Assembly (NCBI GenBank): GCA_020024475.1
Contig: JAHHTS010000099.1
Coordinates: forward strand, 1 to 8,145
Reading direction: 5' to 3'
Source: Oscillospiraceae bacterium
GTDB taxonomy: Bacteria; Bacillota; Clostridia; Oscillospirales; Ruminococcaceae
Length of the DNA: 8,145 bases
Below the pieces are notes generated by a model that was not told the DNA's origin, did not search any database, and was given only the letters and a program-made list of their open reading frames with translations. Made by a program: the position numbers and the translations under genes. Below are positions 1-7,522 of this stretch, piece after piece (within the stretch, counting starts at the first letter, position 1; every line of letters begins with the position of its first letter).

Positions 1-436
1 GTAATATTTCAGAATATATTTATTATATTATTTATAATTGATTGTTAAAAAGAATCTTAAAGGGTAAGCGAATATTTTAATATATTAAAAGAATAGTTTA
101 TCGCCAGACTAATTTTGTAGCATGTATAAAATTCTTTGCATAAGATATATTATACTTTCTGTAAAAGCAATTAAAGTATCAAAAAATCAGAAGAAATAAT
201 TAATTAAAGATAACATACAGTGAAATTAAAATAATGAAAAGTTTGTGTTGCATACTAGAAATAAGAGTTGCTTATGTTATGATATTAATACACTTTGAAA
301 TAGTTTAAGATTATTATTTGAATATGATACTGAAAATTTTTGAAATATTGAAATAACATAATAATTTTTATATTTGATTTATATTTATTATATAATAAGT
401 ATATAAATATAACATATCATAAGTTTAAAAATATAG
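1..436. other. AT-rich non-coding region, no gene recognised
   Basis: Both strands were read for coding and RNA signals. There is no long reading frame. The short frames seen (for example ATG at 234 to TAA at 308 on the plus strand) have no ribosome binding site. No rRNA, tRNA, riboswitch or insertion-sequence signature was recognised. The left neighbour is outside the window, so this may be its downstream or upstream spacer. Confidence 0.6.
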
Positions 437-473
437 CAAAATACCTCTTTGAATAAAAAGTTCAAAGAGGTAT
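437..473 (-). terminator. Intrinsic terminator of the EamA-type transporter gene
   Basis: A perfect 13-bp inverted repeat, ATACCTCTTTGAA (441-453) and TTCAAAGAGGTAT (461-473), encloses a 7-nt loop. Read on the minus strand it begins 13 nt after the transporter stop codon and is followed by a short T run (complement of 438-441). The tract is short, but the long stem directly behind a minus-strand gene makes a terminator the natural reading. Confidence 0.75.
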
Positions 474-485
474 AAGTTTATGAAA

Positions 486-1385
486 TTATAACACTTTTGT
501 ATTTTGATGTACTTTAATTATAGACTCATTATTACTATTATCTAAAGCAGCTGTAATACCTGCTGCTACAACGCACATACAACCTATAGCACATTTAATA
601 TTCATTGTTTCTTTATAAATAATGATGCCAGAAATAAGGCTAATTATAGGCTCTAGCATATTTATGATGGAAGCATTCGAAGCACCAAGAGATTTAACCC
701 CATAATTTATAAGAAAAAGAGAAATAACTGTACAAAACAAAGCAATAATGCATAACAGAATAAGTGAAATTATATTGACAGGAAGCATAAATTCGTTTGT
801 TATCACAGCTTTTGCACCAAAAAAAACGCTAGCAAAACAGCTAACATAAAAAACTATAACAAGGCCATGTAGTGGTGAAAAACAACTTTTTTTATTTGCA
901 ATAATATAACTGGCATAAGTAATGCCACTACAAAGAGCAGTAAGAATTCCGAGAATAGAAAGTACTGAAAAATCAGCCATTAAAATTATACCACTTAAAG
1001 CCAAAAGACATGAGATTGCTTTTGATTTATTTAATTTTTCTTTAAAAATCAAAGTCATAACAAGTGTAACTGTAAGCGGGTATGTAAAATGAATCATAGT
1101 GGCTAGACCAGTAGGAATATAATTATAAGATACAGTTAGAAGAGCCATAGTTGCTCCCATACCCAATATACCAAAGATTCCCATTTGTACAAGTTGTTTT
1201 TTTGTAACAGTCATATCTATTTTGAATAATTTAATAATAATGAAAGAGAAAATTGCACTAAATAAAAGTCTATAAAAAACAACAGATCCACTACTCATTC
1301 CTTCAATCAAAGCTATTTTTATAAAAACAGGCATGATACCGTATATGAAGCTGGCAGTAACAACAGCTAAAACACCTTTTTTCAT
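486..1385 (-). CDS. EamA/DMT-superfamily permease (10-TM metabolite exporter type)
   Basis: This is an integral membrane protein of 299 aa, the usual size for the drug/metabolite transporter superfamily with two EamA repeats. Hydrophobic segments run through the whole chain. Each half ends in the typical EamA pattern: around residues 92-137 (GLATMIHFTYPLTVTLVMTL then FKEKLNKSKAI) and around 238-283 (GASNASIINMLEPIISLISG then IYKETMNIKCAIG), which shows the internal duplication. Family members move amino acids, nucleotides, drugs or other small metabolites; the substrate cannot be told from sequence. ATG at 1385 is chosen over an in-frame TTG at 1403 because AAGGGG (1393-1398) lies 7 nt before the ATG and would fall inside the longer version. 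It is divergent from the methyltransferase gene and followed by its own terminator. The C-terminal tail (about the last 20 residues) is hydrophilic. Confidence 0.88.
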   Translation of the reverse strand: MKKGVLAVVTASFIYGIMPVFIKIALIEGMSSGSVVFYRLLFSAIFSFIIIKLFKIDMTVTKKQLVQMGIFGILGMGATMALLTVSYNYIPTGLATMIHFTYPLTVTLVMTLIFKEKLNKSKAISCLLALSGIILMADFSVLSILGILTALCSGITYASYIIANKKSCFSPLHGLVIVFYVSCFASVFFGAKAVITNEFMLPVNIISLILLCIIALFCTVISLFLINYGVKSLGASNASIINMLEPIISLISGIIIYKETMNIKCAIGCMCVVAAGITAALDNSNNESIIKVHQNTKVL

Positions 1386-1415
1386 ATTAAAACCCCTTTT
1401 CAATCAATCTTATCA

Positions 1416-1444
1416 ATGATATACCTTTTTACAATAAAAAACAA
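1416..1444 (-). promoter_or_regulatory. Possible promoter of the EamA-type gene
   Basis: On the minus strand TTGTTT (1439-1444) is followed after 17 nt by TATCAT (1416-1421), a good -10 with a weak -35. Transcription would start near 1409, about 24 nt before the ATG, leaving room for the AAGGGG site. In DNA this AT-rich such matches arise easily, so this is tentative. Confidence 0.3.
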
Positions 1445-1490
1445 GACAAAAATATAACTTTTATGTTATTATATAGAAGAAAATAATAAT

Positions 1491-1496
1491 AGGGGA
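1491..1496 (+). promoter_or_regulatory. Ribosome binding site fixing the GTG start of the methyltransferase
   Basis: AGGGGA lies 7 nt upstream of GTG at 1504. No in-frame ATG is near, and the next in-frame ATG (residue 11) has no comparable site, so GTG is taken as the start. Confidence 0.75.
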
Positions 1497-1503
1497 ATTA
1501 CAA

Positions 1504-2868
1504 GTGAAGTTACCAAAAGATTTTTGTATTAAAATGGAAAACCTTTTAAAAAATGAGTACCATGATTTTATAAAAGGCTATGAAAAAGACAATTACTATT
1601 CTTTAAGAGTAAATACTCTTAAAGCGGATACTGATAAGTTTTATAATAATAATCTTTTTCAATTAGAAAAGATAGATTGGTGTGATACAGGCTTTTATTA
1701 TAACTACCAAACACGACCAGGCAAGCACCCATATCATCATGCAGGAGTATATTATATACAAGAAGCCAGTGCAATGGCTCCTGCAGCAGCGGCTGAAGTT
1801 GAAAAAGGTGATAAAATTCTTGATTTATGTGCAGCTCCGGGAGGTAAAAGTAGCCAGCTCGCATCAGCCTTGATGGGAACAGGATTATTGGTTTCAAATG
1901 AAATAGTTCCATCTAGGGCAAAAATTCTTTCAGGTAACATTGAGAGAATGGGGATAAAAAATGCTATAGTATTAAATCATAATCCGCAAGAATTAGAAAA
2001 GCATTTTCCGTATTTTTTTGATAAGATAGTTGTAGATGCTCCGTGCAGTGGCGAGGGGATGTTTAGAAAAGAAAAGGCTGTTGTTGATGAATGGTCGCAA
2101 GAACAAGTTTTAATTTGTGCCAACAGACAGAGTCATATATTAGAAAGCGCAGCAAAAATGCTCGCACCTAATGGAAAAATAATTTATTCAACTTGCACAT
2201 TTTCACCAGAAGAAAATGAGCAAGTTGTATCAAAATTTATTTCTGGACATCCTGAATTTTCTGTTATAAAACCAAAGATTTACAAATATTTTTCTCCAGG
2301 TAGACCTCAATGGGCCGACGGAGAAGAATCTATTTCAAATACAATGCGCCTTTTTCCACATAAACTAAAAGGTGAAGGTCATTTTGTAGCAGTTTTGCAA
2401 AAAAAAGGTGGAGAACAAGCAAAGATAAAATATTCAAAAGTAATAAATGATAAAAAATTGTTAAAAGATTGGGAAGCATTTGCTGATAGTAATATTAAAG
2501 ATATAAAGTTTGATAATTTTATATTATTTGGTCAAACTCTATACAGTGTACCTGAAAATACACCTGACTTTTCAAAGCTTAAAGTTTTAAGAGCTGGGTT
2601 GCAATTGGGAGAAATAAAAAAAGGACGATTTGAACCAAGTCATAGCCTCGCTATTGCTTTAAATCCTACTCAGGTGACAAATTGTGAAGATATGTCGTTA
2701 GATGACTGTAGAGTTGAACAATATCTTATGGGGCACGAAATAGCTACCGATAATCCACAAAAAGGCTGGAGACTTATTTCTGTAAATGGTTATAGCCTTG
2801 GTTGGGGAAAATGTGATGGTAATGTTATTAAAAATCATTATCCAAAAGGATTAAGGATAATGAAATAG
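1504..2868 (+). CDS. rsmF: RsmF-like 16S rRNA (cytosine-C5) methyltransferase, NOL1/NOP2/Sun family
   Basis: This is a cytoplasmic SAM-dependent enzyme that adds a methyl group to C5 of a cytosine in rRNA. The 454-aa protein shows the family order: an N-terminal RNA-binding part (RVNTLK at 35-40), the SAM-binding loop LDLCAAPGGKSS (106-117), motif IV DAPCSGEGMFRK (178-189) with Cys181, and motif VI STCTFSPEENE (229-239) with catalytic Cys231. After the catalytic core comes RLFPHKLKGEGHFVAVL (272-288), a hallmark of RsmF-type proteins, then about 160 residues matching in size the RsmF C-terminal/PUA-like part. Both cysteines needed for catalysis and product release are present. The family assignment is firm. 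The exact target base is inferred from RsmF and could differ in Firmicutes, where similar proteins are often named only RsmB/NOP family. It stands alone; no clear terminator follows. Confidence 0.88.
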   Translation: MKLPKDFCIKMENLLKNEYHDFIKGYEKDNYYSLRVNTLKADTDKFYNNNLFQLEKIDWCDTGFYYNYQTRPGKHPYHHAGVYYIQEASAMAPAAAAEVEKGDKILDLCAAPGGKSSQLASALMGTGLLVSNEIVPSRAKILSGNIERMGIKNAIVLNHNPQELEKHFPYFFDKIVVDAPCSGEGMFRKEKAVVDEWSQEQVLICANRQSHILESAAKMLAPNGKIIYSTCTFSPEENEQVVSKFISGHPEFSVIKPKIYKYFSPGRPQWADGEESISNTMRLFPHKLKGEGHFVAVLQKKGGEQAKIKYSKVINDKKLLKDWEAFADSNIKDIKFDNFILFGQTLYSVPENTPDFSKLKVLRAGLQLGEIKKGRFEPSHSLAIALNPTQVTNCEDMSLDDCRVEQYLMGHEIATDNPQKGWRLISVNGYSLGWGKCDGNVIKNHYPKGLRIMK

Positions 2869-3358
2869 ACAAATAAAGTGGAACAAATTTATTATTCAAT
2901 AGTTGAGATGATATTGTTTAAATTGACTTTTACGAGTGTTATTTTGCAATAAATAATTATAAAAATACTTTCAAAACGTGTATGATTAAAAATAATTATT
3001 ATAAAGTATTAAAACTTTACTAAAAAAATAATTTTACATGATTGATTAAAAATTAACAAGCAATAATGAAGAAAAATTTTTATAAATATAAAAAAATGTT
3101 GATTTATCCATTAAAATGATGTAAAATTACATATTGTATGAAATATAGCACCATATTTGACTGTTCAAAAATATGTATTCATTAATTTATGTTTGTCAAA
3201 ATCAATGTTTATCATAGCTATTGTTAACTGTAGATTAAACAGTTTGATATAAAAAATATTTACAAAATTATGACAAACTAGATGTTTTACATAGTTTGTA
3301 TGATAAATTTGTGGAATATATACAAAAAAATCGATTTATTTGTCGTAAAATGATGAAA
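2869..3358. other. Long AT-rich intergenic region upstream of the mgl promoter
   Basis: About 490 bases contain no reading frame with a ribosome binding site on either strand and no recognised RNA element. Short symmetries are visible: AACTGT (3226-3231) with ACAGTT (3239-3244), and GTTTGTCA (3191-3198) with TGACAAAC (3271-3278). There is also an imperfect direct repeat (about 3092-3126 and 3324-3358). These could be regulator sites or chance in low-complexity DNA. The region could contain an unrecognised small RNA. Confidence 0.5.
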
Positions 3359-3411
3359 TATGTTCAAATAAATTGTTGACACGGAGATAATGTGGTGATA
3401 TTATGAACATA
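3359..3411. promoter_or_regulatory. Inverted repeat framing the mglB promoter, possible operator pair
   Basis: TATGTTCA (3359-3366) and its exact reverse complement TGAACATA (3404-3411) sit either side of the -35/-10 pair. The left arm is just upstream of the -35; the right arm overlaps the end of the -10 and the expected start point. Arm centres are 45 bp apart. A further TGTTCAAA occurs at 3162-3169. The placement is what a repressor or looping regulator would use, but no regulator gene is in the window to support it. Confidence 0.4.
3376..3404 (+). promoter_or_regulatory. Sigma-A type promoter of the mgl operon
   Basis: TTGACA (3376-3381, perfect consensus) is followed by a 17-nt spacer and TATTAT (3399-3404, 5 of 6). 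Transcription is expected to begin near 3411, giving a 5' leader of about 75 nt before the mglB ATG. It is the best promoter match upstream of the operon. Confidence 0.82.
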
Positions 3412-3419
3412 AAGTTAGT

Positions 3420-3459
3420 TGTTTATTTATAGTATGTTTAAATAGTGCTAAAATAAACA
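3420..3459 (+). promoter_or_regulatory. Inverted repeat in the mglB 5' leader
   Basis: TGTTTATTT (3420-3428) and AAATAAACA (3451-3459) could pair as a 9-bp stem with a 22-nt loop just upstream of the ribosome binding site. The pairs are almost all A-U, so RNA stability would be low; it could alternatively be a DNA operator. Confidence 0.35.
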
Positions 3460-3470
3460 TAAAAAGTATG

Positions 3471-3476
3471 AAAGGA
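3471..3476 (+). promoter_or_regulatory. Ribosome binding site fixing the mglB start
   Basis: AAAGGA lies 9 nt before ATG at 3486. An in-frame ATG at 3468 would place this site inside the gene and has no site of its own, so the 3486 start is preferred. It also gives a textbook lipoprotein signal peptide. Confidence 0.8.
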
Positions 3477-3485
3477 TTTTCAATT

Positions 3486-4517
3486 ATGAAAAAAATATTG
3501 GCACTCATCATGTCAGCAATTATGATGTTGTCACTGGTTGCATGTGGCAGTGGTGATTCATCAACCGATGGCGACGTTAAAACTTATAAAGTGGGCGTTG
3601 CTATTTACGAATTTAATGATAACTTCATGACTCTTTACCGTGAAGAACTCGAAAACTACTTTGCTTCTAAAGAAACAGATACAGTTAAATATGATGTTCA
3701 GATTGTTGACGGTAAAACAGATATGGCTGAACAGACAAACCAAATTCGTAACTTTATTACACAGGGTGTAGATGTTATTATCTGCAATTTGGTTCAAACC
3801 TCATCAGCAGATACAATCATTGATGAAGTTGCAGAAGCAGGTATTCCACTAGTTCTTGTTAACAGAGAACCATTAGCATATGATGCTGAAGGCAACCCAA
3901 TTGACGAAGCTTATGAAGGAATCATAGACAACGATAAAGTTTGCTATGTTGGAGCAGACGCACGTCAGTCCGGTACATATCAGGGCGAAATTGTTCTTTC
4001 ACTTGCTGATAATGGCGATTTAAATGGCGATGGTAAAGTTTCATATATTATGGCTATCGGCGACCCAGAAAATATTGATGCTCAGTACAGAACAGAATAT
4101 TCAATAAAAGCATTAACTGATGCAGGAGTTAAAGTTGAGAAACTTGCAGAAGATATTTGTAACTGGCAGCAAACTGAAGGTGAAGAATTTGTTTCAAGCG
4201 CTTTAGCAGCACATGGTGACAAAATTGAAGTTGTATTCTGCAATAATGATGGTATGGCACTTGGTGCAGCAGCTGCTATTCAGAAAGCTGGACGTACAGT
4301 TGGCAAAGATATCTACCTTCTCGGTGTTGATGCTTTAACAGAATGTATAGAGATGATTGGCAATGGCGAAATGACAGGTACAGTTTTGAATGATCATATT
4401 GGTCAGTCCCATACAGCTGTTGATGTTGCTATCAAACTTCTTGCTGGTGAAGAAATTGGAGATTACTACTGGGTAGATTACGTAAAAGTTGATAAGGATT
4501 ACGTTGATGCACAGTAA
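3486..4517 (+). CDS. mglB: Galactose/glucose ABC transporter substrate-binding lipoprotein MglB
   Basis: The 343-aa extracellular receptor is anchored by lipid and passes galactose or glucose to the MglAC importer. The N-terminus is a lipoprotein signal peptide with lipobox LVAC (17-20), so Cys20 is the lipidated residue. The rest aligns by eye with E. coli MglB. The sugar-contacting residues known there are kept: Asp and Phe of YEFNDNF (41-47), Asn101 of NLV, Asp198 and Arg202 of DAQYR, Trp227, Asn254 of NND, Asp282 of GVDAL and Asn302 of LND. The calcium loop DLNGDGK (178-184) and Glu248 of KIEVV are also present. With all contacts intact, galactose/glucose specificity is much more likely than ribose or xylose. 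It is the first gene after a strong promoter and uses more C-ending codons (AAC, GAC, TTC) than the following genes, consistent with high expression. Confidence 0.95.
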   Translation: MKKILALIMSAIMMLSLVACGSGDSSTDGDVKTYKVGVAIYEFNDNFMTLYREELENYFASKETDTVKYDVQIVDGKTDMAEQTNQIRNFITQGVDVIICNLVQTSSADTIIDEVAEAGIPLVLVNREPLAYDAEGNPIDEAYEGIIDNDKVCYVGADARQSGTYQGEIVLSLADNGDLNGDGKVSYIMAIGDPENIDAQYRTEYSIKALTDAGVKVEKLAEDICNWQQTEGEEFVSSALAAHGDKIEVVFCNNDGMALGAAAAIQKAGRTVGKDIYLLGVDALTECIEMIGNGEMTGTVLNDHIGQSHTAVDVAIKLLAGEEIGDYYWVDYVKVDKDYVDAQ

Positions 4518-4538
4518 TTGACTGTTAGTCAGTTTATT

Positions 4539-4570
4539 AAAAAGGCGAGAAATAACAACTCGCCTTTTTT
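4539..4570 (+). terminator. Terminator-like hairpin between mglB and mglA
   Basis: AAAAAGGCGAG (4539-4549) and CTCGCCTTTTT flank a 9-nt loop; GGCGAG pairs with CTCGCC and is followed by TTTTTT (4565-4570). It begins 21 nt after the mglB stop. In binding-protein operons such a site usually lets only some polymerases through, so that mglB transcript exceeds mglAC. It may be partial rather than complete, since no good promoter lies between it and mglA. Confidence 0.85.
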
Positions 4571-4589
4571 CGAGTTTAATTTGAGTATT

Positions 4590-4611
4590 GTTTAGCATAT
4601 TTATGCTAAAC
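4590..4611 (+). repeat. Perfect palindrome after the mglB terminator
   Basis: GTTTAGCATA (4590-4599) and TATGCTAAAC (4602-4611) are exact reverse complements separated by two bases, followed by TTTATT. In RNA a 2-nt loop would need to open to at least four, leaving about 9 bp. It may be a second terminator, a 3'-end-stabilising hairpin for mglB mRNA, or a dimeric regulator site ahead of mglA. Confidence 0.6.
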
Positions 4612-4665
4612 TTTATTGGGATTAAACTTTTAAGTCGATTATAATAATAAACGGAGGTTTGTATT

Positions 4666-6177
4666 ATGCAAGAATATCGCCTCGAGATGCGTGATGTTAG
4701 TAAATCATTCCCAGGTGTAAAAGCTTTGGATCACGCACAACTTCGTCTGCGCCCTGGTACCGTTCATGCACTTATGGGTGAAAATGGTGCGGGTAAATCA
4801 ACATTGATGAAGTGCATGTTCGGTATTTATAAAATGGATGAGGGCGAAGTATATTTTGAAGGAAATAAAGTTGATATTAACGACCCTATGGAAGCTCTCA
4901 ATATGGGGATAGCTATGGTGCATCAGGAGCTTCAGCCAATACCTGCTCGTACAGTAGGTGAGAATATTTTTCTAGGACGATATCCAATGAAAAAAATTCT
5001 CGGCTTTATTCCGGTAGTTGACCATAAAAAAATGTATGAAGATACAGCTGAACTCCTTAAGAAGGTAAGAATGGACTTTGATCCAAAACAACTATTAGGT
5101 GAACTCAGTGTTTCACAGATGCAGTCCGTTGAAATTGCTAAAGCTGTTTCAGCAAACTGTAAAGTGCTAATTTTAGATGAGCCAACATCATCATTAACAC
5201 AAAATGAAGTTGAAGCTTTATTTAGAATTATTGAGGACCTTAAAGCTGAAGGAGTTTCAATAGTATACATATCACATAAAATGGATGAAATATTGCAAAT
5301 TTCTGATGAAGTAACAATCATGCGTGACGGACAATACATAGGAACATGGCCATCGCATGAACTTACGACTGATTCTATTATTACAAAAATGGTAGGGCGT
5401 GAACTAACAAATTTATATCCTGCAAGAGAAAACGTACCTGGTGACATTGTATTTGAAGTTGAAAACTTCACGTCAATAAATCCACATTCATTCCGTAATG
5501 TTAGTTTTCAACTTCGTAAAGGAGAAATTTTGGGTGTTGGTGGTTTGGTTGGTGCACAAAGAACAGAATTGATGGAAGGAATATTTGGTATTCGCTCACA
5601 CACCACTGGTACAATAAAATATCAAGGTAAAGTAATGAACATAAATCGTCCCAAAGATGCTATTGATAATGGTATAGCAATGCTAACGGAGGACCGTAGA
5701 TTAACGGGTATTATGGGGGTGTTGAGTATTGCTGATAATATCTCAATTTCATCATTGCAAAATTACCTAGATTATAATATTTTAATCAATAATAAAAAAG
5801 TTGAAGAGCTTGTCTTAAAAAATATAGAAAAAATGAATATAAAAGCTCCATCAAGTAAAACTCAAATAAAATCTTTGTCCGGAGGAAATCAGCAAAAAGT
5901 TCTTATTGGTCGTTGGTTAGCAAATAATCCAGATGTTCTTATCTTAGATGAACCTACTAGAGGTATTGATGTTGGTGCAAAATATGAAATTTACTGCATT
6001 ATAGCTGACTTAGCTAAACAAGGTAAAAGTATTATTATGATTTCCAGCGAGATGAGCGAACTTATAGGTATGTCAGACAGAGTAATGGTTATGTGTGACG
6101 GCAGAGTTACGGGATTTATTAATGGCAAAGAGGCTACACAAGAAAATATCATGGAACTTGCAACTAAGTTTGAATAG
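4666..6177 (+). CDS. mglA: Galactose ABC transporter ATP-binding protein MglA
   Basis: This cytoplasmic ATPase subunit powers sugar import through MglC. The 503-aa chain holds two fused ABC domains, as in the CUT2 family (MglA, RbsA, XylG). Domain 1 has Walker A GENGAGKST (38-46), Q-loop VHQEL (85-89), signature LSVSQMQ (147-153), Walker B LILDEP (168-173) and switch His204. Domain 2 has the degenerate Walker A GLVGAQRTE (293-301), signature LSGGNQQ (404-410), Walker B LILDEP (425-430), and Ser in place of the switch His (IMISSE). The lost second ATP site is normal for this family, not a defect. Stretches such as KSFPGVKALD, HALMGENGAGKSTLMKC and EPTRGIDVGAK resemble E. coli MglA very closely. 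ACGGAGG (4651-4657) lies 8 nt before the ATG. It is the second gene of the operon, 148 bp after mglB. Confidence 0.95.
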   Translation: MQEYRLEMRDVSKSFPGVKALDHAQLRLRPGTVHALMGENGAGKSTLMKCMFGIYKMDEGEVYFEGNKVDINDPMEALNMGIAMVHQELQPIPARTVGENIFLGRYPMKKILGFIPVVDHKKMYEDTAELLKKVRMDFDPKQLLGELSVSQMQSVEIAKAVSANCKVLILDEPTSSLTQNEVEALFRIIEDLKAEGVSIVYISHKMDEILQISDEVTIMRDGQYIGTWPSHELTTDSIITKMVGRELTNLYPARENVPGDIVFEVENFTSINPHSFRNVSFQLRKGEILGVGGLVGAQRTELMEGIFGIRSHTTGTIKYQGKVMNINRPKDAIDNGIAMLTEDRRLTGIMGVLSIADNISISSLQNYLDYNILINNKKVEELVLKNIEKMNIKAPSSKTQIKSLSGGNQQKVLIGRWLANNPDVLILDEPTRGIDVGAKYEIYCIIADLAKQGKSIIMISSEMSELIGMSDRVMVMCDGRVTGFINGKEATQENIMELATKFE

Positions 6178-6194
6178 GAGAATTATATAATATT

Positions 6195-7208
6195 ATGAAA
6201 ACAAAACAATCTTTTTCGCAAAAAATATGGTCTTATTTTAAAGGCAATCCAATAGTAGTTATTCTAGTCGTAATAAGTATTGCTGTTGGTTTTACAGTTG
6301 ATAATTTTTTGTCGTGGAGTAATTTTAATAATCTTGCAAGTAATACATCTGTTCGTTTTTTGATTGCTCTTGGTGTTTCTGGTTGCTTAATTACAAAAGG
6401 AACAGACCTTTCAGCAGGACGACAAGTTGGACTTGCAGCATGCATCACAGGTGTACTTATCCAAAGAGCAAATTATGCAGGACGACTTTTTTCTAATTTA
6501 CCAGAAATTAATATGTGGTTAGTATTGCTAATCGTACTGATTATTGGTACTTTAATCGGATTTATAAATGGTTTTATTATCGCCGTTCTTAATGTTCCAC
6601 CATTTATTGCAACGCTTGGTACACAAACTATTGTGTATGGTATTTCTTTAGTTTTTACAAATGCCCAGCCTATTGGTGGCTTTCAAAAAACTTTTATAAA
6701 ATTCTTTAATAATAAGATTTTAAAAACTGGTGAATTTCCAGGTATACCAGTTTATCTCATAATTGCCGTTATTTTCTTTGTTATGTTTTGGTTTTTATAT
6801 AATAAAACTACACATGGTAAATATATGTATGCTATTGGTGGCAATGAAAATGCTGCTGAAGTATCAGGTGTAGACACGCGTAAAGTTAAAATTCGTATCT
6901 ATGCTTTGGCAGGCTTTATGTATGCTGTGGCTGGTTATCTTCTCACAGCTAAGTCTGGAGGTTCTTCTGCTACTTTAGGTATGGGATATGAACTTGAGGC
7001 AATTGCTGGTGCCACAATCGGTGGGGTTTCAACAACCGGTGGTATTGGTACTGTTAGTGGTGTACTTGTTGGTGTACTTGTATTTGAGCTTCTTAAAGTT
7101 GTTCTTCAATTCTTGCAAGTAAATCCTTATTATAATAATATAGTTCAGGGACTTGTTATTGTAATAGCAGTTGCACTTGATATTCGTAAGTATGTTGCTA
7201 AAAAATAA
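6195..7208 (+). CDS. mglC: Galactose ABC transporter permease MglC
   Basis: The membrane channel of the galactose/glucose importer, 337 aa (E. coli MglC is about the same size), belongs to the BPD_transp_2 family. Hydrophobic segments are seen near residues 19-36, 54-68, 107-132, 185-202 and through 233-330. Family markers shared with E. coli MglC include SVRFLIALGVSG (52-63), TKGTDLSAGRQVGLAA (67-82), NVPPFIATLGT (133-143), the ATPase-contact loop AIGGNENAAEVSGV (213-226) and GGVSTTGGIGTVSGV (276-290). The only good ribosome binding site, AGGAG (6176-6180), overlaps the mglA stop and is 14 nt from the ATG, which is long. Nothing else suitable lies closer, so translation may be partly coupled to mglA. 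Confidence 0.94.
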   Translation: MKTKQSFSQKIWSYFKGNPIVVILVVISIAVGFTVDNFLSWSNFNNLASNTSVRFLIALGVSGCLITKGTDLSAGRQVGLAACITGVLIQRANYAGRLFSNLPEINMWLVLLIVLIIGTLIGFINGFIIAVLNVPPFIATLGTQTIVYGISLVFTNAQPIGGFQKTFIKFFNNKILKTGEFPGIPVYLIIAVIFFVMFWFLYNKTTHGKYMYAIGGNENAAEVSGVDTRKVKIRIYALAGFMYAVAGYLLTAKSGGSSATLGMGYELEAIAGATIGGVSTTGGIGTVSGVLVGVLVFELLKVVLQFLQVNPYYNNIVQGLVIVIAVALDIRKYVAKK

Positions 7209-7438
7209 TGAAAAATATGGATATAAAAGATAAAAATATAGTTAATATAGATGAGAATAACAGCACAACAAAATGTAATAAAGAATCTTCAAAACCTAAA
7301 TGGCAACGACAAAAAGAAGAATGGTATTCTCAATTAAATATAACATTGAAACAACTCGATATTATCATAGGATTAGCTATATTGGGTCTTATAATAGTAG
7401 CAATTTGTATATGTATTGATGCATCTAGAATAATATAA
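7208..7438 (+). CDS. Small single-pass membrane protein of unknown function in the mgl operon
   Basis: A 76-aa protein I cannot place in a family. Residues 1-50 are hydrophilic, rich in Asn, Lys, Asp and Glu. They end in an aromatic and charged patch, KPKWQRQKEEWYSQLN (29-44). Residues about 51-70 form one transmembrane helix (LDIIIGLAILGLIIVAICIC) with Cys67 and Cys69, followed by a 6-residue tail. Its ATG overlaps the mglC stop by one base (TAATG) and no ribosome binding site is visible, so translation is probably coupled to mglC. An alternative start at residue 4 would change little. The terminator follows directly, so it is the last gene of the operon. By position it may be an accessory or stabilising subunit of the importer, but that is inference only. 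Its codons are more AT-rich than those of mglB. Confidence 0.75.
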   Translation: MKNMDIKDKNIVNIDENNSTTKCNKESSKPKWQRQKEEWYSQLNITLKQLDIIIGLAILGLIIVAICICIDASRII

Positions 7439-7444
7439 TAAATT

Positions 7445-7471
7445 AAAAGCCACTCATTAGAGTGGCTTTTT
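7445..7471 (+). terminator. Intrinsic terminator of the mgl operon
   Basis: AAAAGCCACTC (7445-7455) and GAGTGGCTTTT (7460-7470) pair perfectly around loop ATTA, ending in TTTTT. It begins 7 nt after the stop of the 76-aa gene. The complementary A run before the stem could let it act on the minus strand too. Confidence 0.92.
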
Positions 7472-7522
7472 GTATTATTTAATGATGAAATAATGAAAAA
7501 TTTATATAAAACATAATTAAAT

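Noticed and set aside
234..308. 24-codon plus-strand ORF in the left intergenic region
   Set aside because: No ribosome binding site before it and no promoter or terminator arrangement; likely chance.
1386..1403. Longer EamA-type protein starting at TTG 1403
   Set aside because: The AAGGGG ribosome binding site would lie inside the coding part, and the ATG at 1385 is correctly spaced from it.
3067..3120. 17-codon plus-strand ORF beginning MKKNFYKYKK
   Set aside because: No ribosome binding site, Lys/Tyr-rich composition expected from AT-rich DNA, no flanking signals.
3468..3485. Six-residue longer MglB starting at ATG 3468
   Set aside because: There is no ribosome binding site upstream of 3468, and AAAGGA at 3471-3476 serves the ATG at 3486, which gives a normal lipoprotein signal.
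4616..4645. Possible promoter for mglA (TTGGGA, 18 nt, TATAAT)
   Set aside because: The start point would fall on the ribosome binding site, leaving essentially no leader; read-through from mglB explains mglA better.
4932..5471. 179-codon minus-strand open frame inside mglA
   Set aside because: It is antisense to the highly conserved MglA sequence, has no ribosome binding site and no recognisable protein features; a shadow frame.
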